Shown here piece after piece: positions 43,804-53,470 of a stretch of DNA of 64,000 nt; within the stretch, counting starts at the first letter, position 1; every line of letters starts with the position of its first letter. The notes under the pieces were generated by a model. The model saw only the letters and a list, made by a program, of their open reading frames with translations. It was not told where the DNA came from and did no database searches. Origin of the DNA: an uncultured Chryseobacterium sp. (GTDB lineage Bacteria; Bacteroidota; Bacteroidia; Flavobacteriales; Weeksellaceae); the NCBI GenBank assembly GCA_913774355.1, contig CAJYGB010000007.1:1-64000 (forward strand), written 5' to 3'. Both the position numbers and the translations under genes were made by a program.

Positions 43804-44304
43804 ATGAAGCAGACACTCATCAGAAAAGTTGAAAAATCAGACAATGAAGCACTTGCAGAACTTATAAAAGATACTTTTACGGAATTTGATGCACCGAAGG
43901 AAGGAACCGTTTATTCCGATCCTACCACATCAGATTTGTTTTCGTTATTCAGAAAAGAGAATTCCGTACTTTGGGTTGGCGAAATCGACGGGATTATCTC
44001 CGGTTGTTGCGGCATCTATCCTACAGAAGGCCTGCCGGAAGGATGTGCGGAACTGGTGAAATTTTACCTTTGCCCCTCAGCAAGGGGAATAGGATTAGGA
44101 AAAAGCCTGATGCATCAGAGTGTTGCCAGTGCCAAAGAAATGGGTTACACAAATATATACCTGGAAAGTCTCCCGGAATTTTCAAAAGCGGTAAAGATGT
44201 ATGAAAACTCAGGCTTCCGTCTGCTGGAAAATCCACTGGGTAATTCCGGCCACGGCTCATGTACGGTATGGATGATCCGAAGCCTGGATGATATCGAACT
44301 GTAA
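43804..44304 (+). CDS. GNAT-family N-acetyltransferase
   Basis: The 166-residue protein has the GNAT fold: VLWVGEIDGIISGCCGIYP, LVKFYLCPSARGIGLGKSLM (acetyl-CoA loop RGIGLGKSL) and ESLPEFSKAVKMYENSGFRL. The substrate is unknown. It ends at a shared bidirectional terminator with the minus-strand DJ-1 gene. Confidence 0.88.
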   Translation: MKQTLIRKVEKSDNEALAELIKDTFTEFDAPKEGTVYSDPTTSDLFSLFRKENSVLWVGEIDGIISGCCGIYPTEGLPEGCAELVKFYLCPSARGIGLGKSLMHQSVASAKEMGYTNIYLESLPEFSKAVKMYENSGFRLLENPLGNSGHGSCTVWMIRSLDDIEL

Positions 44305-44317
44305 TAATCAGGAATAA

Positions 44318-44367
44318 TTTAACCGTAAAAGCTACAGAAGCTGTTTATCTTTACTTTTACGGTTAAA
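44318..44367. terminator. Bidirectional terminator between convergent genes
   Basis: TTTAACCGTAAAAG (44318-44331) pairs perfectly with CTTTTACGGTTAAA (44354-44367). The 22-base loop is rather long. Confidence 0.7.
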
Positions 44368-44392
44368 ATAAAATAAAATAAATGTTTTCTTA

Positions 44393-45073
44393 TTATTTTT
44401 TCAGTGCCGCCATCAGTTTTTCTGCCGCACTTTCGGATGAAGCCGGGTTCTGTCCTGTAATGAGGAGTCCGTCTTCCACGACATGAACGCCCCAGTCATC
44501 TGTTTTCGAATACTCACCTCCGGCATTTTTCAGTTCGTCTTCCACGAGAAAAGGAACGACATCGGTCAGCTGAACCGCTTCTTCTTCCGTATTGGAAAAG
44601 CCTGTCACTTTTTTACCTTTTACAAATGGTTCGCCGTTTTCCAACCTGATGTTTTTAAAGACGCCCGGTGCATGGCATACTGCTGCCACGGGTTTTTTGC
44701 TGTTGTAGAAGTCGAGAATTAAGCTTTGGGAATCTTCATCATTGGCCAGATCCCACAGAGGCCCGTGTCCTCCAGGATAAAATACGGCATCATAATCTTC
44801 CGCTTTCTGCTCATTTAATTTTTGAGTGTTTGCGATAATATCCTGTACTTCCTTATCCTCATAATAGCGCTTTGTAGCAGGTGTCTGCGCGTCCGGGTCT
44901 TCACTTTTCGGATCAATCGGTGCCTGTCCGCCCTTTGGAGTGGCCACCACAATATCGAATCCCGCATCTTTCAAAGAATAATAAGGGGCTGCAAATTCTT
45001 CTACCCAAAAGCCTGTTTTTTTTCCTGTGTTTCCAAGCTCATCGTGAGAGGTAACTACAAATAGTACTTTCAT
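44393..45073 (-). CDS. DJ-1/PfpI-family protein (Hsp31-like)
   Basis: The 226-residue protein has the class I glutamine amidotransferase-like fold with the nucleophile Cys in KPVAAVCHAPGVF (near residue 137), plus AVFYPGGHGPLWDL and GVHVVEDGLLITGQNPASS. The Hsp31-like form carries the extended loop DPDAQTPATKRYYED. Possible functions are protein or nucleotide deglycase or glyoxalase III, not separable by eye. Confidence 0.88.
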   Translation of the reverse strand: MKVLFVVTSHDELGNTGKKTGFWVEEFAAPYYSLKDAGFDIVVATPKGGQAPIDPKSEDPDAQTPATKRYYEDKEVQDIIANTQKLNEQKAEDYDAVFYPGGHGPLWDLANDEDSQSLILDFYNSKKPVAAVCHAPGVFKNIRLENGEPFVKGKKVTGFSNTEEEAVQLTDVVPFLVEDELKNAGGEYSKTDDWGVHVVEDGLLITGQNPASSESAAEKLMAALKK

Positions 45074-45413
45074 CTTATGTAATGTTATTTTAATTGTTTC
45101 AGATGTAATGTTGAGAAGATATTTCTGTAAAGATCACTTCCGGTATATCGTACACTTCTATTTAACTGAATAAATTCCATACGCGGAAAAAGAGATACAA
45201 CTTTGCTGCCAATCCCTACATTTTTTTAGACAAGTATTTTTATCTTAAATTTTTTAATATGCGATAAATATATTTCTTTAACTGCCCAGGCTGATTTGCT
45301 CTCTGTTAAAAATAACCGGAAAATTTTTCTGCCTGTTTTCATAAAAAAGATGTTTGTTGTTACCAGGCTTCGTAAATAGTATTTATTATATTTATATTCA
45401 TTTTTGAGCATCT
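45074..45413. other. Divergent intergenic region
   Basis: AT-rich spacer between the DJ-1 gene (minus) and the OprB porin gene (plus). I saw no TAnnTTTG word or hairpin that I would defend; a 61-codon minus-strand frame has no family features. Confidence 0.35.
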
Positions 45414-46757
45414 ATGAAAAGAATATTGATATTGGTACCGGCAGCCGTACTGGCGTGTAATCTGTGGTCTGCCCAACAAGTAAAGGATACAGTGTCGTCC
45501 GGCTGGACAACCCATTTTCAGTCAACGGTCATTGCTCAGAAGCATTCGGGTTTTGCCGCGGCTTACAGCGGAGATAATTCACTTGACAATGGAGTGGAGC
45601 CGGCGGCCACCAGCCTTACAGGTACCCTGTTTATCGGGCGGAAGCTCTGGAAGGGAGCTACGCTTTATTTTAATCCTGAAGTGTCGGGAGGAAAGGGGCT
45701 GAGCTTTGCAACAGGAGTCGCGGGAGCACTGAACGGGGAAACTTATAGGGTCGGGGAAGTATCGCCTCAGGTATTTATTGCCAGGGCTTACCTCCGTCAG
45801 CACATTGCATTGCCGGGTGAGGGTTATGAATATCTTCAGGATGATCTGAACCAGGTATCGGAGCGGGTTCCTGCCAACAGGATCACCATCAGTGCGGGAA
45901 AGTTTGCCGTAGCCGATTTTTTTGATGGAAATGCCTACAGCAAAGATCCGCGCACTCAGTTTTTCAACTGGAGCATTTGGGCAAACGGGTCTTGGGATTA
46001 CCCTGCCAATACAAGAGGATATACTTTTGGGGCCGTGGTGGAAATTATTAAACCGAAATGGGCGTTGAGATTTTCAAGCGTCGCGGTTCCCCGCATTGCT
46101 AATTTTCATCTTTTGGAATACAATATTTCTAAAGCGCATTCTGAAACCGTGGAGCTGGAACACGGTTTTTCGATCCGTAAACTTCCCGGGAGAATCCGGC
46201 TGATTGCCAGCCATACCCGATCTCAGGCACCCTCTTATGAAGAAGGACTTCAGGCCATCAGTAAGGGAGATGCATTTTTGCTTGATGTGATCCGCGGGAA
46301 GGAAGAACATAAAATGTACGGAGGAAAAAAGATCGGTTTCGGACTCAATGTCGAACAGCAGCTTACTGCCGATATCGGATTTTTCGGCAGGGCAGGGTGG
46401 AATGACGGAAAATATGCTACCTGGGCTTTTACGGAGATCGACAGAAATATTACTGCAGGGTTTTCTATAAAAGGAAGAGGCTGGAATCGTGCGGATGATG
46501 TCGTAGGAATAGGCTTTGCCAGTAACGGCATTTCGCAGGATCACCGGGATTTCCTGAAAGCGGGCGGCTACGGATTCATTATCGGCGACGGCAATTTGAA
46601 TTACGGTAGGGAATCTGTTCTTGAAATGTATTATAATGCAAAACTGACGGGCTTTTTATGGGTCACTTTAGATTATCAGTATGTCAAGAATCCTGCCTAT
46701 AATAAGGACCGTGGGCCGTTTCATGCCTTCGGGGTCCGGTCTCACGTGCAGTTTTGA
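45414..46757 (+). CDS. OprB-like carbohydrate porin
   Basis: The 447-residue protein has a signal peptide (MKRILILVPAAVLACNLWSA-Q) and the OprB pattern: WTTHFQSTVIAQKHSGFAAA, RITISAGKFAVADFFDGNAY, DPRTQFFNWSIWANGSWDYP, GRAGWNDGKYATWAFTEIDR and the C-terminal Phe. It is an outer-membrane beta-barrel, probably for sugar or organic solute uptake. Confidence 0.88.
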   Translation: MKRILILVPAAVLACNLWSAQQVKDTVSSGWTTHFQSTVIAQKHSGFAAAYSGDNSLDNGVEPAATSLTGTLFIGRKLWKGATLYFNPEVSGGKGLSFATGVAGALNGETYRVGEVSPQVFIARAYLRQHIALPGEGYEYLQDDLNQVSERVPANRITISAGKFAVADFFDGNAYSKDPRTQFFNWSIWANGSWDYPANTRGYTFGAVVEIIKPKWALRFSSVAVPRIANFHLLEYNISKAHSETVELEHGFSIRKLPGRIRLIASHTRSQAPSYEEGLQAISKGDAFLLDVIRGKEEHKMYGGKKIGFGLNVEQQLTADIGFFGRAGWNDGKYATWAFTEIDRNITAGFSIKGRGWNRADDVVGIGFASNGISQDHRDFLKAGGYGFIIGDGNLNYGRESVLEMYYNAKLTGFLWVTLDYQYVKNPAYNKDRGPFHAFGVRSHVQF

Positions 46758-46795
46758 ACATGGTTTTAAAAGAATTTAGAAAATAGGAAACAGGA

Positions 46796-47467
46796 TCAAA
46801 ACTGATGGAAAATGCCTTTTACACCTGTAACGGCGATTTCCAGTCCGACACAGAAAATAAGGAAGGCAAAGATGCGGTTGGCAATATTCTGCCCGTTGGC
46901 ACCCAGCTTTTCTATAATTTTTTTGGTATGGCTGTAGAAGAAAAATACCAAAGCGCACATAAAAAGAATGGCAAGAATAATAGCGGAAGTATTGATGAGG
47001 TAATTTTCCCAGTTTTTGTCTGCACTGTGTGCACTCAGCGTAAAAAGTACGGAGATGGTTCCCGCTCCGGTGGTTATCGGAAAAGTAAGCGGATAAAATA
47101 GCTGATCTGAAATATCGGATTTTCCAGAATCTTTTTCTTCCGTAATATTCTTGTCGCTGTTTTCCTGCTGATCCGAAGAAAGAGATGCCCAGCCCATCTT
47201 GCAGATGAGAATTCCTCCCGCCACCTGGATCACCGGGATGGAAATTCCGAAAAGCTCCAGAATCCAATGGCCGGCAAATAAAGAAACGATACAGATAAAA
47301 AAAGCATAGACCGTAATTTTTCTGACGGCATTTCTTTTCTGGTTCTCCGAAAGTTTAGCCAGATACGGATTGATAATTAATGCAGATCCGATAGGATTAA
47401 CTACCGGAAAAAGCGCAATGATCCCAATAAATAAAAGATGCAAAAAAGAATGATACTCTGCCAGCAT
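46796..47467 (-). CDS. MarC-family membrane protein
   Basis: The 223-residue protein has six hydrophobic segments and the MarC family pattern ALFPVVNPIGSALIINPYLA, AGGILICKMGWASL and PLTFPITTGAGTISVLFTLS. Annotated as NAAT-type transporter in some families; real transport function is not established. Frames on the same strand (46776-47267) and plus strand are shadows. Confidence 0.9.
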   Translation of the reverse strand: MLAEYHSFLHLLFIGIIALFPVVNPIGSALIINPYLAKLSENQKRNAVRKITVYAFFICIVSLFAGHWILELFGISIPVIQVAGGILICKMGWASLSSDQQENSDKNITEEKDSGKSDISDQLFYPLTFPITTGAGTISVLFTLSAHSADKNWENYLINTSAIILAILFMCALVFFFYSHTKKIIEKLGANGQNIANRIFAFLIFCVGLEIAVTGVKGIFHQF

Positions 47468-47575
47468 AATATTCCCCTGAATTACTAGTGAAAAGTAAAT
47501 TTAATAATTTAATGTATAACTATTCATAAAAATGACACATGTCTGTCTGTTAGATCGCAATAATGGTATTCGGTT

Positions 47576-48211
47576 TTACATTTTATCCCCGGAATAACTC
47601 TCGCATATTTTGATAAGATCTGCGATGTTGCTGGTTCCCAGTTTTTTATAGATCCTTTTTTTATAAGTGCTTATCGTAGGCATCCGGATATCGAGGATGT
47701 TGGATATTTCCAGGCTACCTTCGCCTTTCGCCATCAGTGTAAGGATCTGATATTCCCTTTCTGATAATTTTTCAAGCGGATTTGCCGGCAGTGGCTTACC
47801 GGAATTTTTAAGAAGATACTGGGTGATTTTTAAAGGGTAATAATAGCCTTCTTCCAGCATTTTTTTCACAGCTTCCGCAATCTCCTCCACTTTGCTAAGC
47901 TTGTTCAGATAACCATCGGCGCCTTCCTGGATGTACTGCAGGGCTACCGATTCATCATGCACGGAGAAGATCAGTATTTTGGTTTCTGCCCGGATCTCCT
48001 TTATTTCAGAAATCATTTTTTTGTTTTTGCTTTCCGGCATGTTGATGTCCAGTATAATCAGGTCATAAGGCTGAGAAGTGACTTTTTCGAGAACTTCGAT
48101 GTAGTTTTCTGCCGTGTCGATTATAATGTCTTTTATTTTCGATTCCAGGATAAGGCTTGTACCGGTTAAAACGATATCATGATCGTCTGCAATAAGGATT
48201 TTTTTACTCAT
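47576..48211 (-). CDS. LuxR-type (NarL/FixJ) response regulator
   Basis: The 211-residue protein has a receiver domain with acidic pocket (LIADDHD), phosphoacceptor Asp55 in LIILDINMPES and the KL...Lys pair, and a C-terminal LuxR HTH (LSEREYQILTLMAKGEGSLE, ISNILDIRMPTISTYKKRIY). It overlaps the sensor kinase gene by eight bases and is its obvious partner. Confidence 0.9.
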   Translation of the reverse strand: MSKKILIADDHDIVLTGTSLILESKIKDIIIDTAENYIEVLEKVTSQPYDLIILDINMPESKNKKMISEIKEIRAETKILIFSVHDESVALQYIQEGADGYLNKLSKVEEIAEAVKKMLEEGYYYPLKITQYLLKNSGKPLPANPLEKLSEREYQILTLMAKGEGSLEISNILDIRMPTISTYKKRIYKKLGTSNIADLIKICESYSGDKM

Positions 48212-51197
48212 CTGCTATGTTGTTAATAATTATTCTGAAAACAACACCGGAAGGTGTATTATTTTCCAGTTCTATTGTAGCCCTCAGGATATGAGCCAGC
48301 TGCAGGACCAGATGCAGCCCCATCCCATATTTCTGAAGCAGCAGCTTTTCATTATCAATATTCTTGTGAAGAGAGGTGTAATATTCGATCTGCGACGGGC
48401 TCATGCCGGTTCCGTTGTCTTTAATGATAATAACCGTAGTATTACGGGTAACTTCAGAATCAATTGAGATATTGCCGTTTTTCGTAAATTTTACCGCATT
48501 GTCCAGTAGGTTATGAATAATAACGGATAATGTATTTCTGTTGATGTCCAGATAAGCATCGGGATCTACCGTATTGCTGATGATGGTATTGCTGTTGCCG
48601 GCAATAGGATCGAAAAGCTCTTTTTTTTCTTCTATAAGATCATAGAGTGCATAAGATTCCTTTTTATCGCTCCTGTAATTGTTGTAAATATCCGCATATT
48701 CTTTTAAGGCCAGGGTAAAATTGTAAAGCTGGCCGGAAGATTTTGAAATGGAGGTTAGAATTTTCTGCAGTTTTTCCGTATCGTTGCGGTCATTTTCCAG
48801 AATATCCTGGGAAGCAAATGCAATAAACCTGATGGGTGTTGCAATATCGTGGGTGATAGTCCCAATAAGTTTTTTCTGCTGCTCAATTTCATTATTCAGC
48901 TGGTTTTTGGTTTTCTCCAGGTTTTCCACGGCAGCGGAAAGCTTTTTTGTACGGGCATCAATAATGTCTTCCAGCAGACGGTTTTTTTTCTTTAAAATTC
49001 TTGTCCTGATCTTTACAATGCACATGATAATAAGAAGCAGAAGCAAAATGCACAACACCTTAAACCATGCTCTCTGATAGAAATAGGGAGTAACCAGGAT
49101 ATGTATTTTTTTATACACATACGTCTCATTGTCTGAAGTGAGGATTTTGAAAGTATACAGATGATCTCCGTAAGAGGGATTAAACAAAGTTACTTTTGCG
49201 CCCTGTTCAATATTTTCCCATTCTTCTCCTGATCCACGGTTCAGCTTTATAACAATATTATTACGGTTTGCAAAATAAGGGATATCAATAAAAAGATCGA
49301 TTTTCTGTACCTCCTGATCGACAGTTAGTTTTTCGGAAAACCGGATCTCTTTTCCGTCTATTAAAGCTCTTTCCAGATAGAAGTTTTTCGGATATGTACT
49401 TCTTGTTTTCAGCGGATTGAAGAATACGAGTCCATTTAGGGAGGGAAGAACAAAATCTCCGTCTTTTAATATGTTTCCACAGATGTTGCTGCCGCCATTA
49501 AATTCGTTGGTATTGAACCCTTCATCTTTCGTATAGCGGTAATAATGAACTTCGTTTTTTCTATAGCGTGCAAATTCCAAAAGATTATGTTCACGCACTC
49601 TGTACAGTCCGTTATTGGTCGGAATCCAGAAAAAATGCTTCTGATCTTCCAGTATGGTATGTGCCGAAAGTAAGTTTTTATCGGGATCCAAAGGCATTTT
49701 GATGAGTTCATCATTTTTCAGAAGATAGAATCCTTTTCCCAGCGTCGTAATCCAGAGATCGCCGTCGTTGCTAAGGATAATGTTCCTTATATAAATATCT
49801 TTTTCCGTTCCGATTTCTTTTGTCTTAAAAGTACTGAGCGAAATTTTAACAAGTCCGTGGATGGTACCTACCCACAGGAAGCCGTTGGCCATCAAAAGTC
49901 TGGTAGGCTCCGAATCCAGATGGATAACCCTCTCTACCGTATTAAAAGACCGGTCTTTATAGATGTACAGGCTTCCTCCGAGAAACTGTCTCGACATAGG
50001 CCTGGTAACGGTGTAATAGTGCTTATCATCATATAGAAAATCCACCACAGTACTGGTGGTTTTCACAGCCAGGTTTCTTGCCGAAAAAGAAGATGATTTC
50101 AGATAGGTATAAAGCCTTCCCGAATCCTGTACGATAATATTTTTATCCGGATCATAGTTCATAAAATACTGACTGTCTGAAGTAAATGACCTGTCACTAA
50201 GCATACCGTTCCTATTGTATAATTGTCCTTTGGGAGTTATGATGCTTGTATTATCATAAGGGAGGGTAGAATAAAACACGGTAGTGCTGCTGTTTTTCTC
50301 TTTTGTTGCAGAAAACTGGTGGAAACTCAGGACCGTAAGGCCTTCAATGCTGCTTCCCAGATACAGCTTCTGATATACTTTATCATAATAAATACAGGTT
50401 AAATGCTGAAGATTGATATTGCCTGCATCAGCAATAAGCGTGCTGCCGAAACGTCCTTTTTCAAAAGAGAGACTGTATATTTTCTGATCTTTAATAATAA
50501 AAACACTGTTGTTGACCCGGCTCCATACAAGAGTACTGTTTGTATCCGTTACGACAGGAATGTCGTATTGTGTCTTAATTCTTCCGTTTACGATGCCATA
50601 TACTTTTCCTGATGCATAATCTATATGGAAAAGTTTTTCATTAAGTGTGAAAATTGTCCTTCTTTTTTTATATACTGTATTGATTTTAAGAAGTTTCTCT
50701 TTTGAAGACAGCAGATTTATGTTTATAACGGAAGAATCGGTAATAAAATAACACCCTTCTTTCATCATCATATAAAAAGGGTTTCCCTGATTAGGATGAT
50801 AATTGTAGCTTTCAGAAAGTCTGCGATTATGGTCGTATTTATATTTGAATCCGAAATGTCCCGTACTTTTAAGGACTTTTGCCGTTCTGTTATGAAGCAG
50901 CACCGTATGGTAACCGGCACCGGTAAATATACTGTCTTTCTGGACATTGCCGTAAAAGAAAGTAAACCGCTGGTTATTGATCGGAAAATCTTTAAATATA
51001 TTAAATACAGATCCGTCATAGCGTACTACGCCGTTTTCCGTCGTAAGCCATATAAATCCGTATCTGTCTTTTACAATATCTTTTACGCTGTTCTGAGGCA
51101 GGCCGTTATCCGTATTGTAATGGGTAACAGTGTAGTTCTGACTGCACAGAGGCAAACAGATAAGCATAAAAACAAAAAGCAACAGCCTGCTGGACAA
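48204..51197 (-). CDS. Sensor histidine kinase with periplasmic propeller and Y_Y_Y domain
   Basis: The 997-residue protein begins with a signal peptide (MSSRLLLFVFMLICLPLCS-Q) and YTVTHYNTDNGLPQNSVKDI, the start of a two-component regulator propeller. It has WGL-type propeller motifs, a Y_Y_Y-type domain (LFNPSYGDHLYTFKILTSDN), a membrane helix near residue 715 (WFKVLCILLLLLIIMCIVKI), a coiled coil, HisKA with phosphoacceptor His in TITHDIATP (near residue 800) and HATPase with NLLDNAVKF, DNGTGM and GMGLHLVLQL. It senses an unknown periplasmic signal. The separate LuxR-type regulator makes it a classical pair, not a hybrid. Confidence 0.9.
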   Translation of the reverse strand: MSSRLLLFVFMLICLPLCSQNYTVTHYNTDNGLPQNSVKDIVKDRYGFIWLTTENGVVRYDGSVFNIFKDFPINNQRFTFFYGNVQKDSIFTGAGYHTVLLHNRTAKVLKSTGHFGFKYKYDHNRRLSESYNYHPNQGNPFYMMMKEGCYFITDSSVININLLSSKEKLLKINTVYKKRRTIFTLNEKLFHIDYASGKVYGIVNGRIKTQYDIPVVTDTNSTLVWSRVNNSVFIIKDQKIYSLSFEKGRFGSTLIADAGNINLQHLTCIYYDKVYQKLYLGSSIEGLTVLSFHQFSATKEKNSSTTVFYSTLPYDNTSIITPKGQLYNRNGMLSDRSFTSDSQYFMNYDPDKNIIVQDSGRLYTYLKSSSFSARNLAVKTTSTVVDFLYDDKHYYTVTRPMSRQFLGGSLYIYKDRSFNTVERVIHLDSEPTRLLMANGFLWVGTIHGLVKISLSTFKTKEIGTEKDIYIRNIILSNDGDLWITTLGKGFYLLKNDELIKMPLDPDKNLLSAHTILEDQKHFFWIPTNNGLYRVREHNLLEFARYRKNEVHYYRYTKDEGFNTNEFNGGSNICGNILKDGDFVLPSLNGLVFFNPLKTRSTYPKNFYLERALIDGKEIRFSEKLTVDQEVQKIDLFIDIPYFANRNNIVIKLNRGSGEEWENIEQGAKVTLFNPSYGDHLYTFKILTSDNETYVYKKIHILVTPYFYQRAWFKVLCILLLLLIIMCIVKIRTRILKKKNRLLEDIIDARTKKLSAAVENLEKTKNQLNNEIEQQKKLIGTITHDIATPIRFIAFASQDILENDRNDTEKLQKILTSISKSSGQLYNFTLALKEYADIYNNYRSDKKESYALYDLIEEKKELFDPIAGNSNTIISNTVDPDAYLDINRNTLSVIIHNLLDNAVKFTKNGNISIDSEVTRNTTVIIIKDNGTGMSPSQIEYYTSLHKNIDNEKLLLQKYGMGLHLVLQLAHILRATIELENNTPSGVVFRIIINNIADE

Positions 51198-51329
51198 AAT
51201 GAAATTTTGTTACAATAATACATCAATTTATTATCTGATCAATATACCCCTGACATTTTTCAGGAAAGTTAGATCATAAACTTCAGTGGCTAAAGAGCTT
51301 ACTGACCGCTGAAAACCGCTTTAAAATGT

Positions 51330-51378
51330 AAAAGTTACAGAATGCGGTGAATTTATAATTCTGCTTTCCGTAACTTTT
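51330..51378 (+). terminator. Orphan terminator-like hairpin
   Basis: AAAAGTTACAGAATGCGG (51330-51347) and CTGCTTTCCGTAACTTTT (51361-51378) form a stem with 15 Watson-Crick pairs of 18, followed by TT. No plus-strand gene lies upstream, so it may be a leftover of a lost gene or act from the minus strand. Confidence 0.4.
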
Positions 51379-51705
51379 TTAATAATTTACCTGATAATTC
51401 AGATGACGTAAAAATCAGGCTATATATTTACATTGTGTTTTCAATACTTTGGAATTCAATAAATAATAAATATAATTTGAATAAACGAGGGGTGGTTTAT
51501 TCATTAATATTTGAATTAATATATCCGATTCCTGAACAGCATCTTGTTTCTGATATCAGATTATAATTCTTACCCCTGACTTCCTGAAAACTATACAATA
51601 AAAATCATTTATCTTTACTGTATCAGCTTTGTTTTAAGTACACTGCAAAAGTATTTATAAAGACGGAGATTGTAGCAGCAGGATATGTAGAAATGAAATG
51701 GCATA

Positions 51706-51727
51706 TTTGTAGAATTAATTCTACAAA
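51706..51727. promoter_or_regulatory. Perfect 22-base palindrome
   Basis: TTTGTAGAATT (51706-51716) and its exact complement AATTCTACAAA (51717-51727) abut. Perfect even-length symmetry suggests a regulator binding site. The upstream region of the sensor kinase gene and the rhodanese-thioredoxin gene both face it. Confidence 0.45.
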
Positions 51728-52028
51728 ATAAGATTGCTGTAGTGAGGTAATTAATTTAAAGCCGTCTGTTAATCGTAACTTCCGGTGTTTTAATTAGCAT
51801 ATTTTAATTGCAAGCATCAGGGAAATCAGACATATCAGGCTGAAAAATTGAGAGAAGAACTACTTCCGAAGATATTTTCCATTTCCTGTCAACTCATTAT
51901 CTGCTGGGCTGGAATATAATTTCTGTTCATGTGAATTGATTACTTCTAAGAAAAATTTCCCGAACTTTGCTGGAAATCCGGATTCCTTCTACTGATTCTG
52001 GACTTCATTACGATAAAAGGAAATTAAT

Positions 52029-52733
52029 ATGTACAGAAATCTTATCGCTATACTATTTTTACTATTGCTTCCGGGATCCGGTAATGCGCAGGAAATCATT
52101 AATACAAATAGCCTGCCTGCAATAGAATTTTCACAGAAATTAAATCAGACAAAAGATGCTCAGCTGGTGGATGTAAGAACACCCGGTGAATTCCGTAACG
52201 GACATCTAAAAGATGCCCTGAACATCGATTGGAAAGCAGAAGATTTTACCGGAAAAGTAGCAGCCTTGGATAAGAATAAACCGGTTTTCGTTTACTGCAT
52301 GAGTGGGCCCAGAAGTACGGCTGCGGCGGCGAAGCTTCAGGAGATGGGATTCAAAAAAGTTTATGACATGCAGGGCGGAATGATGAAATGGAGAAATGCC
52401 AATCTTCCTGAAATTAAGCTTGCAACGTCGGCCGGGATGAACCTTGCCCGGTATCATGAACTGCTGAAAAGCAGAACTCCGGTTCTGGTGGATTTCTATG
52501 CAGAATGGTGTGCTCCCTGTAAAAAAATGGAACCCTATCTTGAAAGAATTGCAGCCGGAATGCAGGATAAAGTAAAAGTAGTAAGGATAAACGCAGATGA
52601 AAATACGGAACTTTGCAAAGCACTGGATGTTTCTGCGCTTCCCGTTTTAAAACTGTATAAAAATAATAAGATGGTTTGGGATCATTTAGGCTTAGCAACG
52701 GAAGAAGAGGTTAAAAAACAGATTTTACAGTAA
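52029..52733 (+). CDS. Exported rhodanese-thioredoxin fusion
   Basis: The 234-residue protein has a signal peptide (MYRNLIAILFLLLLPGSGNA), a rhodanese domain (AQLVDVRTPGEFRNGHLKDA, active-site Cys in FVYCMSGPRSTAAA) and a thioredoxin domain (LVDFYAEWCAPCKKMEPYL, cis-Pro in SALPVLKLY). Both active sites are intact. It likely acts in the periplasm in sulfur transfer or disulfide chemistry. No redox partner is adjacent. Confidence 0.88.
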   Translation: MYRNLIAILFLLLLPGSGNAQEIINTNSLPAIEFSQKLNQTKDAQLVDVRTPGEFRNGHLKDALNIDWKAEDFTGKVAALDKNKPVFVYCMSGPRSTAAAAKLQEMGFKKVYDMQGGMMKWRNANLPEIKLATSAGMNLARYHELLKSRTPVLVDFYAEWCAPCKKMEPYLERIAAGMQDKVKVVRINADENTELCKALDVSALPVLKLYKNNKMVWDHLGLATEEEVKKQILQ

Positions 52734-52849
52734 TGCTTGAAATTTAAAAAGGCTCAAAGCGATTCTTTTTCTGAAACTAAATCTTTCTTTAGAAATTGTG
52801 AATACTTTTTCAACCGGCTGGAAAAATAATCAGGATCTTAAGAGGAAAC

Positions 52850-53074
52850 TTAGAGCCTGTTTAAGAGCCTGTTTAAATTTTAATTCAGCGAACTTTCCGT
52901 CATTTCTCTTAATTTTCTGAATTAAATAAACTTTGTTTATTCTTCACTTTAATACGATGATTTCAATTGATTTAATTGAATATTGCCGGGCAACCGACAT
53001 ATTGATTTTTTTAATCTAAAATGCCTTAAATTCTTAATGTTAAAATATAAAAGGTAAATTTAAACAGGCTCTAA
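52850..53074. mobile_element. MITE-like element with inverted terminal repeats
   Basis: AGAGCCTGTTTAAATTT (52864-52880) is the exact complement of 53056-53072, giving a 17-base terminal inverted repeat. A second copy of the 12-base core AGAGCCTGTTTA lies directly before (52852-52863), so the left end is duplicated. The interior (about 175 bases) is AT-rich and codes for nothing. This is what a non-autonomous insertion sequence derivative looks like. No transposase with these ends is in the window. Confidence 0.7.
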
Positions 53075-53470
53075 ATTGTAACGAACAAAATTTTTTCTCC
53101 TGTCTCTTTAAAAAAAATAAATTTTGTTTATTTCTAACTTTACCGCTACGGAAACTTTGTTTGAAAAGCTTTATTTCACTGAATCAAATGAAGCAAGTGA
53201 ATAATTGATTTTTTAAACTAAATATTATAATTGCTTACCGGTAAAACCCGCGTTTGTGCCATAAAGTTTAGTGAATCATGAGTAAAGGTGAGAAAAGATC
53301 TCACCTTAAATTTATTTGTCGACGTAAAGCGTTTTCCTCTTCAAATTAACGCCCAACATTCAAAAATTCAAAATTTGTTCTTACATAGATTTCCGCCTAC
53401 CGGGATAACAAAAATTATTTTGTATGAAGAATAGTAATAATGATTTTGACATTAAAACATTATATGGAAG
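53075..53470. other. Second degenerate copy of the MITE-like interior
   Basis: ATAAATTTTGTTTATT (53117-53132) and ATTGATTTTTTAAACTAAA (53204-53222) match words inside the preceding element (52926-52941 and 53001-53020) in the same order and similar spacing. The terminal repeats are not preserved here. No gene is seen. Confidence 0.45.

Larger units (their letters stand above)
51198..52028. other. Long intergenic region with hairpin and palindrome
   Basis: No gene is seen in 830 bases. It holds an orphan hairpin (51330-51378), with TTTTT on the plus strand, and a perfect 22-base palindrome (51706-51727). The latter may be an operator for either flanking gene. Confidence 0.5.
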
